From the NCBI GenBank assembly GCA_946555465.1, contig CAMNST010000017.1:1-46277 (forward strand): a stretch of DNA of 46,277 nt, written 5' to 3'. Positions 1 through 8,199 of this stretch are shown here, one piece after another; the first letter of the stretch is position 1, and every line of letters starts with the position of its first letter. This DNA is from an uncultured Clostridia bacterium (lineage in GTDB: Bacteria > Bacillota > Clostridia > Oscillospirales > Acutalibacteraceae). The notes below the pieces were generated by a model. It saw nothing but the letters and a program-made list of their open reading frames with translations, made no database searches and had not been told where the DNA came from. The position numbers were made by a program, and so were the translations under genes.

Positions 1-300
1 GGCATCAACGGATTATGCGGTTTTGAGGCAGCCGGTCACGCTATGGGCGGAGATTCGGGAGAAGATGTTATCTGTGCATTTGTTTCAAGTGCCTGCCTTA
101 TGGCTGTAAATGCGGTAACCGATGTTTTAAATCTCGACTGTGATGCCGAGGCAGACGATGGTTATCTTAGGTTGATGATTCTTGAAAATGCCGCACCGGC
201 TCAGGATATATTGAACGGACTGAAACTTCATTTAACACAACTTCAGAAAGATTATCCTGAAAACATAAAAGTGATTTATCGGAGGTGTAATAATGCTTAA
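1..300 (+). CDS. prp: Ribosomal-processing cysteine protease Prp (5' partial)
   Basis: Prp removes the N-terminal extension of ribosomal protein bL27 before or during assembly of the large subunit. The frame is open from base 1, so the start lies outside the window; 99 residues are present and about ten seem to be missing. The family signature is visible: Gly-His-Ala with the catalytic His at nt 37-39, followed 12 residues later by the catalytic Cys (nt 73-75) in a D-V-I-C-A context. The 3' end overlaps the rpmA start by 8 bp, which suggests translational coupling. Its target, bL27 with a cleavable leader, is encoded immediately downstream, matching the usual rplU-prp-rpmA order in Firmicutes. 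The identification rests on motif plus context. Confidence 0.93.
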   Translation, partial: GINGLCGFEAAGHAMGGDSGEDVICAFVSSACLMAVNAVTDVLNLDCDAEADDGYLRLMILENAAPAQDILNGLKLHLTQLQKDYPENIKVIYRRCNNA

Positions 301-577
301 GTTAGATTTACAACTTTTCGCTCATAAGAAAGGTATGGGTTCTACAAAGAACGGCCGTGACAGTGAATCAAAGCGCCTTGGCGCAAAGAGAGCTGACGGA
401 CAGTTTGTTCTTGCAGGCAATATCCTTTACAGACAGAGAGGAACACACATTCATCCGGGCAACAATGTTGGTATTGGTAAGGACGACACTCTTTTCGCTC
501 TTATTGATGGTACTGTTAAGTTCGAGAGAATGGGTAAAGACAAGAAAAAGGTTTCTGTTTATCCTGTTGAGCAGTAA
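293..577 (+). CDS. rpmA: Large-subunit ribosomal protein bL27 with cleavable N-terminus
   Basis: A structural protein of the 50S subunit whose N-terminus reaches towards the peptidyl-transferase centre. It has 94 residues. The first nine, ending L-Q-L-F, come before the conserved A-H-K-K-G start of mature bL27, so this is the extended Firmicutes form cut after Phe9 by Prp. The ATG at 293 lies inside the last codons of prp, with GGAGGTG about 6 bases upstream. The rest ([20 protein letters not shown]) is typical of the family. A terminator follows directly, so this is the last gene of the ribosomal operon. Confidence 0.97.
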   Translation: MLKLDLQLFAHKKGMGSTKNGRDSESKRLGAKRADGQFVLAGNILYRQRGTHIHPGNNVGIGKDDTLFALIDGTVKFERMGKDKKKVSVYPVEQ

Positions 578-589
578 TAATAACGATTT

Positions 590-621
590 AAATCCGCGGA
601 GCAATCTGCGGATTTCTTTTT
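590..621 (+). terminator. Rho-independent terminator after rpmA
   Basis: An 11-bp stem (590-600 with 605-615, one G-T pair) around a GCAA tetraloop, followed by CTTTTT. It ends the prp-rpmA operon. Confidence 0.9.
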
Positions 622-680
622 GCTGAAAAAGTTCGGTAATTTTTAATTAATTGTTATGATGTTAAATTCTGAGGTGTAAT

Positions 681-1325
681 ATGAATATAAGAAAAATACA
701 AAAACGTACTTTTTATAACGCTGAAAAAAGAAATAAAGCAGATAATTATGCATACCTTAATGAAAATTTCTGCAAAAAAGGTCAGACTGTTCTTGTTGGT
801 GATTCCATAACCGAAATGTATAATCATACCGAACTTTTTGAAGAGTATACTCAAAAAACGGGAACAAGTGTTTATAACAGAGGCATCAGCGGTGATACAA
901 GCGACAGGCTTCTTGAACGTTTTGAAAGCAACGTTCTTAACATAGAACCTAAAAACATAGTGATGCTTATCGGCACAAATGATTTGGGAGTTGGGACAGG
1001 TTCCGATTTCCCTGCTGAAAATATAGAAAAGATTATTACTATGATTCAAAACAGCAAATGCTGCGTCAATATTATTCTGCTTGCCGTTTATCCGATAAAC
1101 AGTAAGATGCAGAAAAACACAAGACGAAAAAATAAGGATATTTATGAACTTAATCTGAAACTCGGCAGACTCTGCAAAAGAAAAAATGTTGATTTTATTG
1201 ATTTAACGCAATATCTTTCTGATGAGAAAGGTGAACTTGATACAAAATATACATATGACGGGCTTCATCTTAATGCAAAAGCCTTTAATATTGTTACGAA
1301 TAAGATACTTCCTTATTTAATTTAA
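681..1325 (+). CDS. SGNH/GDSL-family hydrolase (esterase or lipase-like)
   Basis: Predicted serine hydrolase of 214 residues in the SGNH fold. All four diagnostic blocks are present: GDS with nucleophile Ser42, a glycine block (N-R-G-I-S-G, around residues 67-71), GTND with Asn100, and D-G-L-H with Asp193 and His196 near the C-terminus. No signal peptide or membrane segment is apparent, so it is probably cytoplasmic. Members act on acyl esters of lipids, sugars or peptidoglycan; the substrate cannot be read from the sequence. GAGGTG lies 7 bases before the ATG. It is transcribed alone, between the rpmA terminator and the pgk promoter. Confidence 0.85.
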   Translation: MNIRKIQKRTFYNAEKRNKADNYAYLNENFCKKGQTVLVGDSITEMYNHTELFEEYTQKTGTSVYNRGISGDTSDRLLERFESNVLNIEPKNIVMLIGTNDLGVGTGSDFPAENIEKIITMIQNSKCCVNIILLAVYPINSKMQKNTRRKNKDIYELNLKLGRLCKRKNVDFIDLTQYLSDEKGELDTKYTYDGLHLNAKAFNIVTNKILPYLI

Positions 1326-1399
1326 CACATTATATATGCGGTGAATTTGTATATTGGTATGTATTTTATATAAAATATAAGACATATGGCAATTATTTC

Positions 1400-1428
1400 T
1401 TGCAATGCAGGGCAAAATAATATATAAT
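1400..1428 (+). promoter_or_regulatory. Sigma-A promoter for the pgk operon
   Basis: TTGCAA (1400-1405), a 17-bp spacer and TATAAT (1423-1428) upstream of pgk. The predicted leader is about 50 nt, too short for a large riboswitch. Confidence 0.75.
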
Positions 1429-1484
1429 TATATAGGCAAAAATCATATTTTTATAAATAATTTATTAATAGAGAGGTAAATATA

Positions 1485-2684
1485 ATGGATGCTTTAAACA
1501 AAAAGACGATTGAAGACATTGATGTTAAGGGCAAAAAAGTTCTTGCTCGCTGCGATTTCAACGTACCGCTTAAAGACGGCGAAATCACAAATGATAAGAG
1601 AATAGTTGCTGCTCTTCCTACAATTAAATATCTTATGGAAAACGGCGCAAAGGTTATTCTTTGTTCTCACCTCGGCAGACCTAAGGGCGAGTACAAGCCT
1701 GAATTCAGCCTTGCTCCTGTTGCTGCAAAACTTTCAGAGTATCTCGGCACAGAAGTTAAACTTGCCGAAGATGAAAATGTTGTAGGCGAAAATGCAAAGG
1801 CTATGGCTGCAGAACTTAAAGAAGGCGAAGTTATGCTTCTTGAAAATGTTCGTTACAGAAAAGAAGAAACAAAGAACGAGGAGAATTTCTCCAAAGAACT
1901 TGCTTCACTTGCAGATATTTTTGTAAATGACGCTTTTGGTACTGCTCACAGAGCACACTGCTCAACAACGGGCGTTGCATCTTATCTTCCTGCTGTTTGC
2001 GGTTATCTTATTCAGAAAGAAATCAAATTTATGGGCGGCGCTCTTGCTGATCCTAAAAGACCGCTTGTTGCAATTCTCGGCGGTGCAAAGGTTTCTGATA
2101 AAATCGGCGTAATATCAAACCTTATCGAAAAGTGTGATACAATTATTATCGGCGGCGGTATGGCCTATACATTTATGAAATATCTCGGTCACAGCATCGG
2201 TGATTCTCTTCTTGAGGCTGACTGGGTTGAAAAAGCAGGCGAAATGATGAAGACTGCTGAAGAAAAAGGCGTAAAATTCCTTATTCCTGTTGATAACAAA
2301 GTTGGTAAGGAATATGACGAAAACACAGAGTTTATGACAGTCAGCAGTGACGAAATTCCTGATGGCTGGATGGGTCTTGATATCGGTCCTAAGACTGAAG
2401 AAATTTTCGCTGATGCAATCAAAGGCGCAGGTACTGTTATCTGGAACGGTCCTATGGGTGTTTCCGAATGGGATAACTTTGCATCAGGTACAATTACAGT
2501 TGCAAAGGCAGTTGCTGAGTCAGGTGCAATTTCAGTTATCGGCGGCGGCGATTCTGTTGCTGCTGTAACAAAACTCGGTTTTGCTGATAAGATGAGCCAT
2601 ATTTCTACAGGCGGCGGTGCATCTCTTGAATTCCTTGAAGGCAAAGATCTTCCGGGTATTTGTGCTCTTGCAGATAAAGACTAA
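1485..2684 (+). CDS. pgk: Phosphoglycerate kinase
   Basis: Catalyses 1,3-bisphosphoglycerate + ADP to 3-phosphoglycerate + ATP in glycolysis. At 399 residues it has normal bacterial length, with the two-lobed PGK layout: N-lobe substrate motif D-F-N-V-P-L near residue 24, S-H-L-G-R-P near 61-66, A-I-L-G-G-A-K-V at the hinge, and the C-lobe nucleotide motifs G-N/W-N-G-P-M-G-V and I-G-G-G-D-S. GAGAGG lies ahead of the ATG. tpiA follows 29 bp later, so the two are probably co-transcribed from the promoter at 1400-1428. The usual upstream gap gene is not in this window, where the preceding gene is an esterase. Confidence 0.98.
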   Translation: MDALNKKTIEDIDVKGKKVLARCDFNVPLKDGEITNDKRIVAALPTIKYLMENGAKVILCSHLGRPKGEYKPEFSLAPVAAKLSEYLGTEVKLAEDENVVGENAKAMAAELKEGEVMLLENVRYRKEETKNEENFSKELASLADIFVNDAFGTAHRAHCSTTGVASYLPAVCGYLIQKEIKFMGGALADPKRPLVAILGGAKVSDKIGVISNLIEKCDTIIIGGGMAYTFMKYLGHSIGDSLLEADWVEKAGEMMKTAEEKGVKFLIPVDNKVGKEYDENTEFMTVSSDEIPDGWMGLDIGPKTEEIFADAIKGAGTVIWNGPMGVSEWDNFASGTITVAKAVAESGAISVIGGGDSVAAVTKLGFADKMSHISTGGGASLEFLEGKDLPGICALADKD

Positions 2685-2713
2685 TGTAAATTAATATTAC
2701 AAGGAGAATAATT

Positions 2714-3481
2714 ATGAATAAACAACTTCGTAAAGCAGTTATTGCAGGTAACTGGAAAATGAACAATACACCTGCCGAGACAACTGCACTTATCAATGAA
2801 ATGAAACCACTTGTTGCAGATGCAGACTGTGATGTTATCATCTGTGCACCTTTTGTTGACCTTCAGGCTGCACTTGATGCAACAGCAGGTTCAAACATTA
2901 TGGTTGGCGCTGAAAACTGCCACTGGGCAGAAAGCGGCGCATTTACTGCTGAAGTGTCTGCTCCCATGCTTAAGGCTATGGGCGTGCCTTATGTAATCAT
3001 CGGTCACAGCGAAAGAAGACAGTATTTCGGTGAAACAGATGTAACCGTTAATAAAAGAGTACGTGCTGCTCTTGATAACGGCTTGAAAGTTATTCTTTGT
3101 GTCGGCGAAGTTCTTGAAGAAAGAGAACAGGGCGTAACTTTTGAAGTTGTTGGTATGCAGACAAAGATTGCCCTTCAGGGTGTAACAGCAGAAGAACTTG
3201 AAAATGTTATCATCGCTTACGAACCTGTATGGGCTATCGGCACAGGCAAAACCGCTACTGCTGATCAGGCAGACGAAGTAAACGGTTATATCCGTCAGGT
3301 TATTGCAGATCTTTACGGCAAAGAGGCTGCTGATGCATTTGTTGTTCAATACGGCGGTTCAATGAATGCTAAAAATGCAGATGAACTTCTTGCAAAAGAA
3401 AATGTTGACGGCGGACTTATCGGCGGTGCTTCTCTTAAGGCAGAAGATTTTTCTGTTATTGTTAAGGCTGCAAGCAAATAA
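2714..3481 (+). CDS. tpiA: Triosephosphate isomerase
   Basis: Interconverts dihydroxyacetone phosphate and glyceraldehyde 3-phosphate. It has 255 residues in a single TIM barrel. The catalytic set is visible: Asn13 and Lys15 (G-N-W-K-M-N), His98 (I-I-G-H-S-E-R-R), Glu170 in Y-E-P-V-W-A-I-G-T-G with loop 6 following, and the phosphate-binding Y-G-G-S and G-G-A-S-L near the C-terminus. AAGGAG lies ahead of the ATG. It sits between pgk and gpmI in a glycolytic run; a hairpin between tpiA and gpmI may set the relative level of the last gene. Confidence 0.98.
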   Translation: MNKQLRKAVIAGNWKMNNTPAETTALINEMKPLVADADCDVIICAPFVDLQAALDATAGSNIMVGAENCHWAESGAFTAEVSAPMLKAMGVPYVIIGHSERRQYFGETDVTVNKRVRAALDNGLKVILCVGEVLEEREQGVTFEVVGMQTKIALQGVTAEELENVIIAYEPVWAIGTGKTATADQADEVNGYIRQVIADLYGKEAADAFVVQYGGSMNAKNADELLAKENVDGGLIGGASLKAEDFSVIVKAASK

Positions 3482-3495
3482 TATTTTAATTACGG

Positions 3496-3530
3496 AGGGT
3501 GGTTAGGGAAACTTGACCACCCTTTAATAT
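3496..3530 (+). terminator. Intercistronic hairpin between tpiA and gpmI (possible weak terminator)
   Basis: An 8-bp GC-rich stem (3496-3503 with 3516-3523) with a 12-base loop and only a short, interrupted T run. It could be a partial terminator or an mRNA-stabilising stem; the weak T-tract makes full termination doubtful. Confidence 0.55.
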
Positions 3531-3551
3531 TCGTTTTATGGAGGCAAAATT

Positions 3552-5087
3552 ATGAAAAAACCTGTAGTGCTTTGCATTATGGACGGATTCGGAAAAAATA
3601 ATTCCGATTACGGAAATGCAGTTACTGCTGCAAATAAAGTAAATCTTGACAGAATTATGGCATCAAACCCTTATACCTATATCGGTGCTTCGGGTCTTGA
3701 TGTAGGTCTTCCTGACGGACAGATGGGCAACTCTGAAGTAGGTCATACCAATATCGGCGCAGGAAGAATTGTTTATCAGGAACTTACAAGAATTACAAAG
3801 TCAATAGAAGATGGCGACTTTTTTGAAAATGAAGCGCTTAAAACTGCTGTTCAGAATGCAATAGACAACGGCACATCACTTCACCTTATGGGGCTTATGA
3901 GTGACGGCGGTGTTCATTCCCACAATTCTCATATCTGGGCTATTGCTGAACTTGCAAAGAGAATGGGCCTTGAAAAGGTTTATCTTCACTGCATTATGGA
4001 CGGACGTGATGTTCCTCCAACCAGCGGTAAAGATTTTGTTGCCGATGCGATTGAAAAACTTAATGAAATCGGCGTTGGTAAGGTTGCCACAGTTGTTGGC
4101 AGATATTATGCTATGGACCGTGATAATAACTGGGATAGGGTAAAAAAGGCGTATGATGCACTTGTATTCGGTGAGGGCATCAAAGCAACTGACCCTGTAA
4201 AGGCTATTGAAGAATCTTATGAAAAGGTTGACGGCGACGGCAAAAATGTTACTGATGAATTTATTGAACCTACAGTGTGTCTTGAAAATGAAGGCAGAAT
4301 CAGTGCAAACGACAGTATTGTGTTCTTCAACTTCCGTCCTGACAGAGCAAGAGAAATCACGAGAACTTTTGTTGATGATGATTTCAAAGGTTTTGAACGA
4401 GACAGACTGCCTGTTACTTATGTTTGCATGACGCAGTATGATGCAACAATGCCTAATGTACTTGTTGCTTTCAAGCCGCAGAGCCTTGCAAATACGCTTG
4501 GTGAATACCTTGCAAAGAATAATATGACGCAGCTGAGAATTGCCGAAACAGAAAAATATGCCCATGTAACATTTTTCTTTAATGGCGGTGTTGAGGCTGT
4601 AAATGAGGGTGAAGACAGAATTCTTATTCCTTCACCAAAGGTTGCAACATATGACCTTAAACCTGAAATGAGTGCTTATGAAGTTTCTGAAAAACTTGAT
4701 GAAGCAGTGCTCTCAGGCAAGTATGATGTTGTTATTGTAAACTTTGCAAACTGTGATATGGTTGGCCATACAGGAATTTTTGATGCGGCTGTTGCAGCAG
4801 TTGAGGCTGTTGACAAGTGTGTCGGTTCACTTTATGACGCTGTTGTAAAAATGGGCGGATGCCTGTTTATCACAGCCGACCACGGCAATGCAGACCAGAT
4901 GAAAGAGCCTGACGGTTCGCCATTCACCGCCCACACAACGAATCCTGTTCCGTTTGTTGCAGCAAACTGCGGCGATGGAGTTGAACTTCGTGATGGCGGA
5001 CGTCTTTGTGATATTGCTCCCACAATGCTCAAAATGCTTGAACTTCCTCAGCCGGAAGAAATGACAGGCGAGTCACTTATTAAATAA
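3552..5087 (+). CDS. gpmI: 2,3-bisphosphoglycerate-independent phosphoglycerate mutase
   Basis: Converts 3-phosphoglycerate to 2-phosphoglycerate in a manganese-dependent reaction through a phosphoserine intermediate. It has 511 residues, the normal length, and belongs to the alkaline phosphatase superfamily. Visible residues include Asp11 of the metal site (M-D-G-F-G), the nucleophile Ser61 in G-N-S-E-V-G-H, the substrate motif M-D-G-R-D-V-P-P, F-N-F-R-P-D-R-A-R, C-D-M-V-G-H-T-G and the second metal cluster T-A-D-H-G-N-A-D. GGAGG lies ahead of the ATG. It is the last gene of the glycolytic run and is followed by a strong terminator. No cofactor-dependent mutase is seen in the window. Confidence 0.98.
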   Translation: MKKPVVLCIMDGFGKNNSDYGNAVTAANKVNLDRIMASNPYTYIGASGLDVGLPDGQMGNSEVGHTNIGAGRIVYQELTRITKSIEDGDFFENEALKTAVQNAIDNGTSLHLMGLMSDGGVHSHNSHIWAIAELAKRMGLEKVYLHCIMDGRDVPPTSGKDFVADAIEKLNEIGVGKVATVVGRYYAMDRDNNWDRVKKAYDALVFGEGIKATDPVKAIEESYEKVDGDGKNVTDEFIEPTVCLENEGRISANDSIVFFNFRPDRAREITRTFVDDDFKGFERDRLPVTYVCMTQYDATMPNVLVAFKPQSLANTLGEYLAKNNMTQLRIAETEKYAHVTFFFNGGVEAVNEGEDRILIPSPKVATYDLKPEMSAYEVSEKLDEAVLSGKYDVVIVNFANCDMVGHTGIFDAAVAAVEAVDKCVGSLYDAVVKMGGCLFITADHGNADQMKEPDGSPFTAHTTNPVPFVAANCGDGVELRDGGRLCDIAPTMLKMLELPQPEEMTGESLIK

Positions 5088-5097
5088 TTGATTGAAA

Positions 5098-5138
5098 AAA
5101 AAACGCTGAACGGAAAATTCCTTTCAGCGGTTTTTTTA
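5098..5138. terminator. Bidirectional terminator between gpmI and the AI-2E permease
   Basis: A 7-bp stem (5104-5110 with 5123-5129) flanked by an A-run on the left and TTTTTTT on the right, so it can end transcription from both convergent genes. Confidence 0.85.
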
Positions 5139-5157
5139 ATATTTCGAATATTTATAA

Positions 5158-6306
5158 TCAGTTTCTTTCGGGTGATTTGTAAAGATGAATTCTGCCTGCA
5201 TCGTTGAACGCCTTTATGGTCATAACGCAGATCGGAACAATGAACATGCCCATAAATCCGAAAAGTTTAAGGCCAAAATAAAGTCCTGCAAGGGTAACAA
5301 TGGGGTGAACACCAAGCGAGTTGCCGACGATTTTAGGTTCAATATACTGCCTGATAACAGATATTACAGCGTAAATAACCATAAGACCGATTGCCTGACC
5401 GATATTTCCAAGTACTAAACTTACCAAAGCCCATGGTATAAGAATTCCGCCCGAGCCTGCAACCGGAAGAATATCAAATACGGCAATGGCTATTGCAATA
5501 ATAAGAATATATCCGTTGTTTGTTACACCGATTAATTTCAGTATATTAAGACCGATGAACAGTTCACAGAAAGTTATAAACATAATTATTCCGTAAGCGC
5601 GGAACATTTTGAGAATTGTTTTTGAAAAAATCTGTTTTATTTCACTAAGGAAATTCTTTTTATTTTCAGGCAACTGCAATTTGATAAAATTGACAATGTA
5701 ATTATAATCTTTGGTGAAAAATATCCATGCAACCACACCGATAACGATTGCTATCAGTGCAGACGGAACACTTTTTACAACGCTGTAAATTCCGCTGATG
5801 CCTGATGTAACACCGCTTGTGATTGATTTCATATCAATGCCGAGTGCGGATATATCAAAGTTGTTTACCAAATCCGAGAAGAATCTTGTTATGTTTTCCG
5901 ATACAGATGAATAGATTCCGTCAGGCAGAAATTCAAGAAGTTTTAGAACTTCATTTTCAAGGGTAACAAGAAAAGCAGGCAGGTCTTTTAATTGATCGGT
6001 AAGAAATGAAATGAAATTACCGACTTCTCTGCCGATTAAAGATAGGGCTGTTATTACCGGACCTAAAATTATTAAAACGCATAAAAAAACCAAAAGAAGT
6101 GCCCAAAGTGTGTGGCATTTATTTTTTGTTTTTTTATCAAGCCATCTTAACGGTCTTTGAAGAAGAACTGCAAAGAAAAATGATAAAAGAAACGGTGCTG
6201 CAACTGCAAAACAATATTTAAAGAAAATAAAAATCAGTGCAGCAATAATAGCAAAATATACTATATTAATTATTGTGTCACGTTTTTTTCTGATTTTTTC
6301 ACTCAT
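5158..6306 (-). CDS. AI-2E family (PerM/UPF0118) integral membrane transporter
   Basis: A polytopic membrane protein of 382 residues with about eight hydrophobic segments: two close to the N-terminus, one near residue 75, one near 185, and a dense block from about 225 to 365. The C-terminal signature with I-E-P-K-I-V-G-N-S-L-G-V-H-P is typical of the family. Some relatives export autoinducer-2 or act in sodium/proton exchange; the substrate is not predictable here. The start is supported by AAGGAAG 7 bases upstream on the minus strand. It is transcribed alone, convergent with gpmI and divergent from the ACT-hom-lysC run. Confidence 0.85.
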   Translation of the reverse strand: MSEKIRKKRDTIINIVYFAIIAALIFIFFKYCFAVAAPFLLSFFFAVLLQRPLRWLDKKTKNKCHTLWALLLVFLCVLIILGPVITALSLIGREVGNFISFLTDQLKDLPAFLVTLENEVLKLLEFLPDGIYSSVSENITRFFSDLVNNFDISALGIDMKSITSGVTSGISGIYSVVKSVPSALIAIVIGVVAWIFFTKDYNYIVNFIKLQLPENKKNFLSEIKQIFSKTILKMFRAYGIIMFITFCELFIGLNILKLIGVTNNGYILIIAIAIAVFDILPVAGSGGILIPWALVSLVLGNIGQAIGLMVIYAVISVIRQYIEPKIVGNSLGVHPIVTLAGLYFGLKLFGFMGMFIVPICVMTIKAFNDAGRIHLYKSPERN

Positions 6307-6378
6307 TTTTTTAACTTCCTTAATTATAAGAGTATATTCACATATATTCTAAATCAATAATAAGTATTAATCAAGTGA

Positions 6379-6427
6379 ATTCAAAGTAATTTAAAAATTT
6401 TTTAAAATAATACTTGATACTTTGAAT
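6379..6427. repeat. Inverted repeat spanning the promoter of the ACT-hom-lysC run
   Basis: A perfect 10-bp inverted repeat, ATTCAAAGTA (6379-6388) and TACTTTGAAT (6418-6427), lies either side of the -35 element at 6414-6419. A second pair, TCAAGT (6371-6376) and ACTTGA (6412-6417), overlaps it. The position fits an operator, but no binding protein can be named. Confidence 0.5.
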
Positions 6428-6442
6428 GTTTTTTGCTAATAT
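6414..6442 (+). promoter_or_regulatory. Promoter of the ACT-hom-lysC run
   Basis: TTGATA (6414-6419), a 17-bp spacer and TAATAT (6437-6442). The expected leader is about 50 nt, too short for a lysine riboswitch or a T-box. Confidence 0.6.
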
Positions 6443-6496
6443 ATAAAAAGTGTATTTCACGGCAAAACATCTGTCTGCGAACGGAGGACTGTTTGA

Positions 6497-6931
6497 ATGG
6501 GAAAAGTTAATTATTTTCTTATAAATTCAAGTATATTGCCGCCGGTTTATGCAAAAGTTGTTGAGGCGAAGAATTATCTTGCTTCAGGTGAAGCATCTTC
6601 TGCAACACAGGCTGCCAAAATGGCAGGCATATCAAGAAGTGCGTATTATAAATATAAAGATGCTATTTTTGAATATAACGGTGACAGTAACGATGAAACA
6701 GAAACCATTAATGCTAAGTTAAAAGACAATGCAGGTGTGCTGTCTGCTTTAATGAGTGAAATTTATACTGCAGGTGCAAATGTGCTTTCAGTCAATCAGA
6801 GTGTTCCCGTAAATGCCGTTGCCGATGTTTCCGTTACCATAAGAATTACGGAAATGACTGTTGATGTTAAAACATTGCTTGAAAACATAAAAAATATTGA
6901 CGGAGTAAAATCTGTTTATCTCAGTGATTAA
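6497..6931 (+). CDS. ACT domain protein of the PheB/UPF0735 type, probable amino-acid sensor
   Basis: A 144-residue protein. Residues about 15-58 form a small HTH-like helical segment (S-S-A-T-Q-A-A-K-M-A-G-I-S-R-S-A-Y-Y-K-Y-K), and about 70-144 an ACT domain, the small beta-alpha fold that binds amino acids. The architecture matches the PheB family; in Bacillus the relative lies next to the phenylalanine pathway. Here it precedes homoserine dehydrogenase (28 bp gap) and aspartate kinase, so a role in sensing threonine, lysine or another aspartate-family amino acid is plausible but inferred. GGAGG lies ahead of the ATG. Whether the N-terminal part binds DNA is untested. Confidence 0.82.
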   Translation: MGKVNYFLINSSILPPVYAKVVEAKNYLASGEASSATQAAKMAGISRSAYYKYKDAIFEYNGDSNDETETINAKLKDNAGVLSALMSEIYTAGANVLSVNQSVPVNAVADVSVTIRITEMTVDVKTLLENIKNIDGVKSVYLSD

Positions 6932-6959
6932 AAAATATTTACTTTATTAGGAGGATAAA

Positions 6960-8177
6960 ATGAAAGTTGCAGTTATGGGATACGGAACAGTAGGTTCCGG
7001 TGTTGTTGAAGTTATCGAAAAACATGCAAAGAAAATGCCTGAAAAAACAGGCGGTAACACCCTTGAAGTTTCCCGCATTCTTGATCTTCGTGATTTTCCG
7101 GAAGATGCACATAAAGATGCATTTACAAAAGATTTTAACGATATATTGAATGATGATGAAATTAAAATTGTTGCCGAAACAATGGGCGGTGTTAATCCGG
7201 CATTTGATTTTACAATGAAACTGCTCAAGGCGGGCAAGAGTGTTGTTACTTCAAATAAGGAACTTGTTGCCCAGAAAGGTCTTGAACTTCTTCAGACAGC
7301 AGAGGAAAACGGTGTAAATTATTTGTTTGAAGCGTCTGTAGGCGGCGGTATTCCGATTATCAGACCGCTTACTCAGTGCCTTGCAGCCAATGATATTGAG
7401 GGTGTTGCAGGTATATTAAACGGAACAACAAACTTTATTTTAACTATGATGATAGAGCAGGGAATGTCATTTGATGAGGCACTTAAACTTGCTCAGGATA
7501 AAGGTTATGCAGAAAAAGATCCGACTGCCGATGTTGAAGGCCATGATGCATGCAGAAAAGTGTGTATCCTTGCTTCTCTTGCTTTCGGAAAGCATGTTTA
7601 TCCTTCACAGGTAGAAACGGAGGGCATTACCCGCATAACACTTGAAGACGTTTCTTATATCAATTCCGTAAACGGTGTAATTAAACTTCTCGGTCAGATT
7701 AAATATATCAGCGATGACAAAATTGCGGCATTTGTGAGTCCTGCCGTTGTATATAACGGCTCTCAGTTAGCATCTGTTAAGGATGTTTTCAATGCAATTC
7801 TTGTAAGAGGCGATGCTGTAGGTGATGTTTGTTTCTATGGCCCGGGTGCAGGAAAACTTCCAACTGCATCTGCCGTTGTTGCAGATATTATCGACTGTGC
7901 TAAGCACACCGAACGCAAGAAAATTTTCGGCTGGGGTGCAGGCGAAGAAGATTATGTTGTTGATTATAAGAGTGAAATAAAAATGCCTTTCTATGTAAGG
8001 GCTAAGGCAGAATGTTCAAAAATCAATTCAATTTTCTCGGAAGTAAAATATCTTTCAAGAAAAGGTCAGCCGTCTGATGAGGTTGCGTTTATTACTGATA
8101 TTATGACAGAAAATGAACTCAATGAAAAACTTGATGGAATTGATGTTATGAATACAATTAAAGTTACAAACTATTAA
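6960..8177 (+). CDS. hom: Homoserine dehydrogenase
   Basis: Reduces aspartate semialdehyde to homoserine, the branch step towards threonine and methionine. It has 405 residues. The N-terminal Rossmann motif G-Y-G-T-V-G-S-G is at residues 7-14, followed by the catalytic domain (V-T-S-N-K-E-L-V, G-I-L-N-G-T-T-N-F-I-L, D-P-T-A-D-V-E-G-H-D) and a C-terminal segment from about residue 335 of ACT-like length, as in feedback-regulated enzymes. AGGAGG lies 7 bases before the ATG. It is followed 22 bp later by lysC, with the ACT sensor gene upstream, forming an aspartate-pathway operon. Confidence 0.97.
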   Translation: MKVAVMGYGTVGSGVVEVIEKHAKKMPEKTGGNTLEVSRILDLRDFPEDAHKDAFTKDFNDILNDDEIKIVAETMGGVNPAFDFTMKLLKAGKSVVTSNKELVAQKGLELLQTAEENGVNYLFEASVGGGIPIIRPLTQCLAANDIEGVAGILNGTTNFILTMMIEQGMSFDEALKLAQDKGYAEKDPTADVEGHDACRKVCILASLAFGKHVYPSQVETEGITRITLEDVSYINSVNGVIKLLGQIKYISDDKIAAFVSPAVVYNGSQLASVKDVFNAILVRGDAVGDVCFYGPGAGKLPTASAVVADIIDCAKHTERKKIFGWGAGEEDYVVDYKSEIKMPFYVRAKAECSKINSIFSEVKYLSRKGQPSDEVAFITDIMTENELNEKLDGIDVMNTIKVTNY

Positions 8178-8199
8178 TTAATTCACAGGAGGATTGAAT

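Noticed and set aside
8178-8199. Lysine riboswitch ahead of lysC
   Set aside because: Only 22 bp separate hom and lysC, and the leader of the whole run is about 50 nt.
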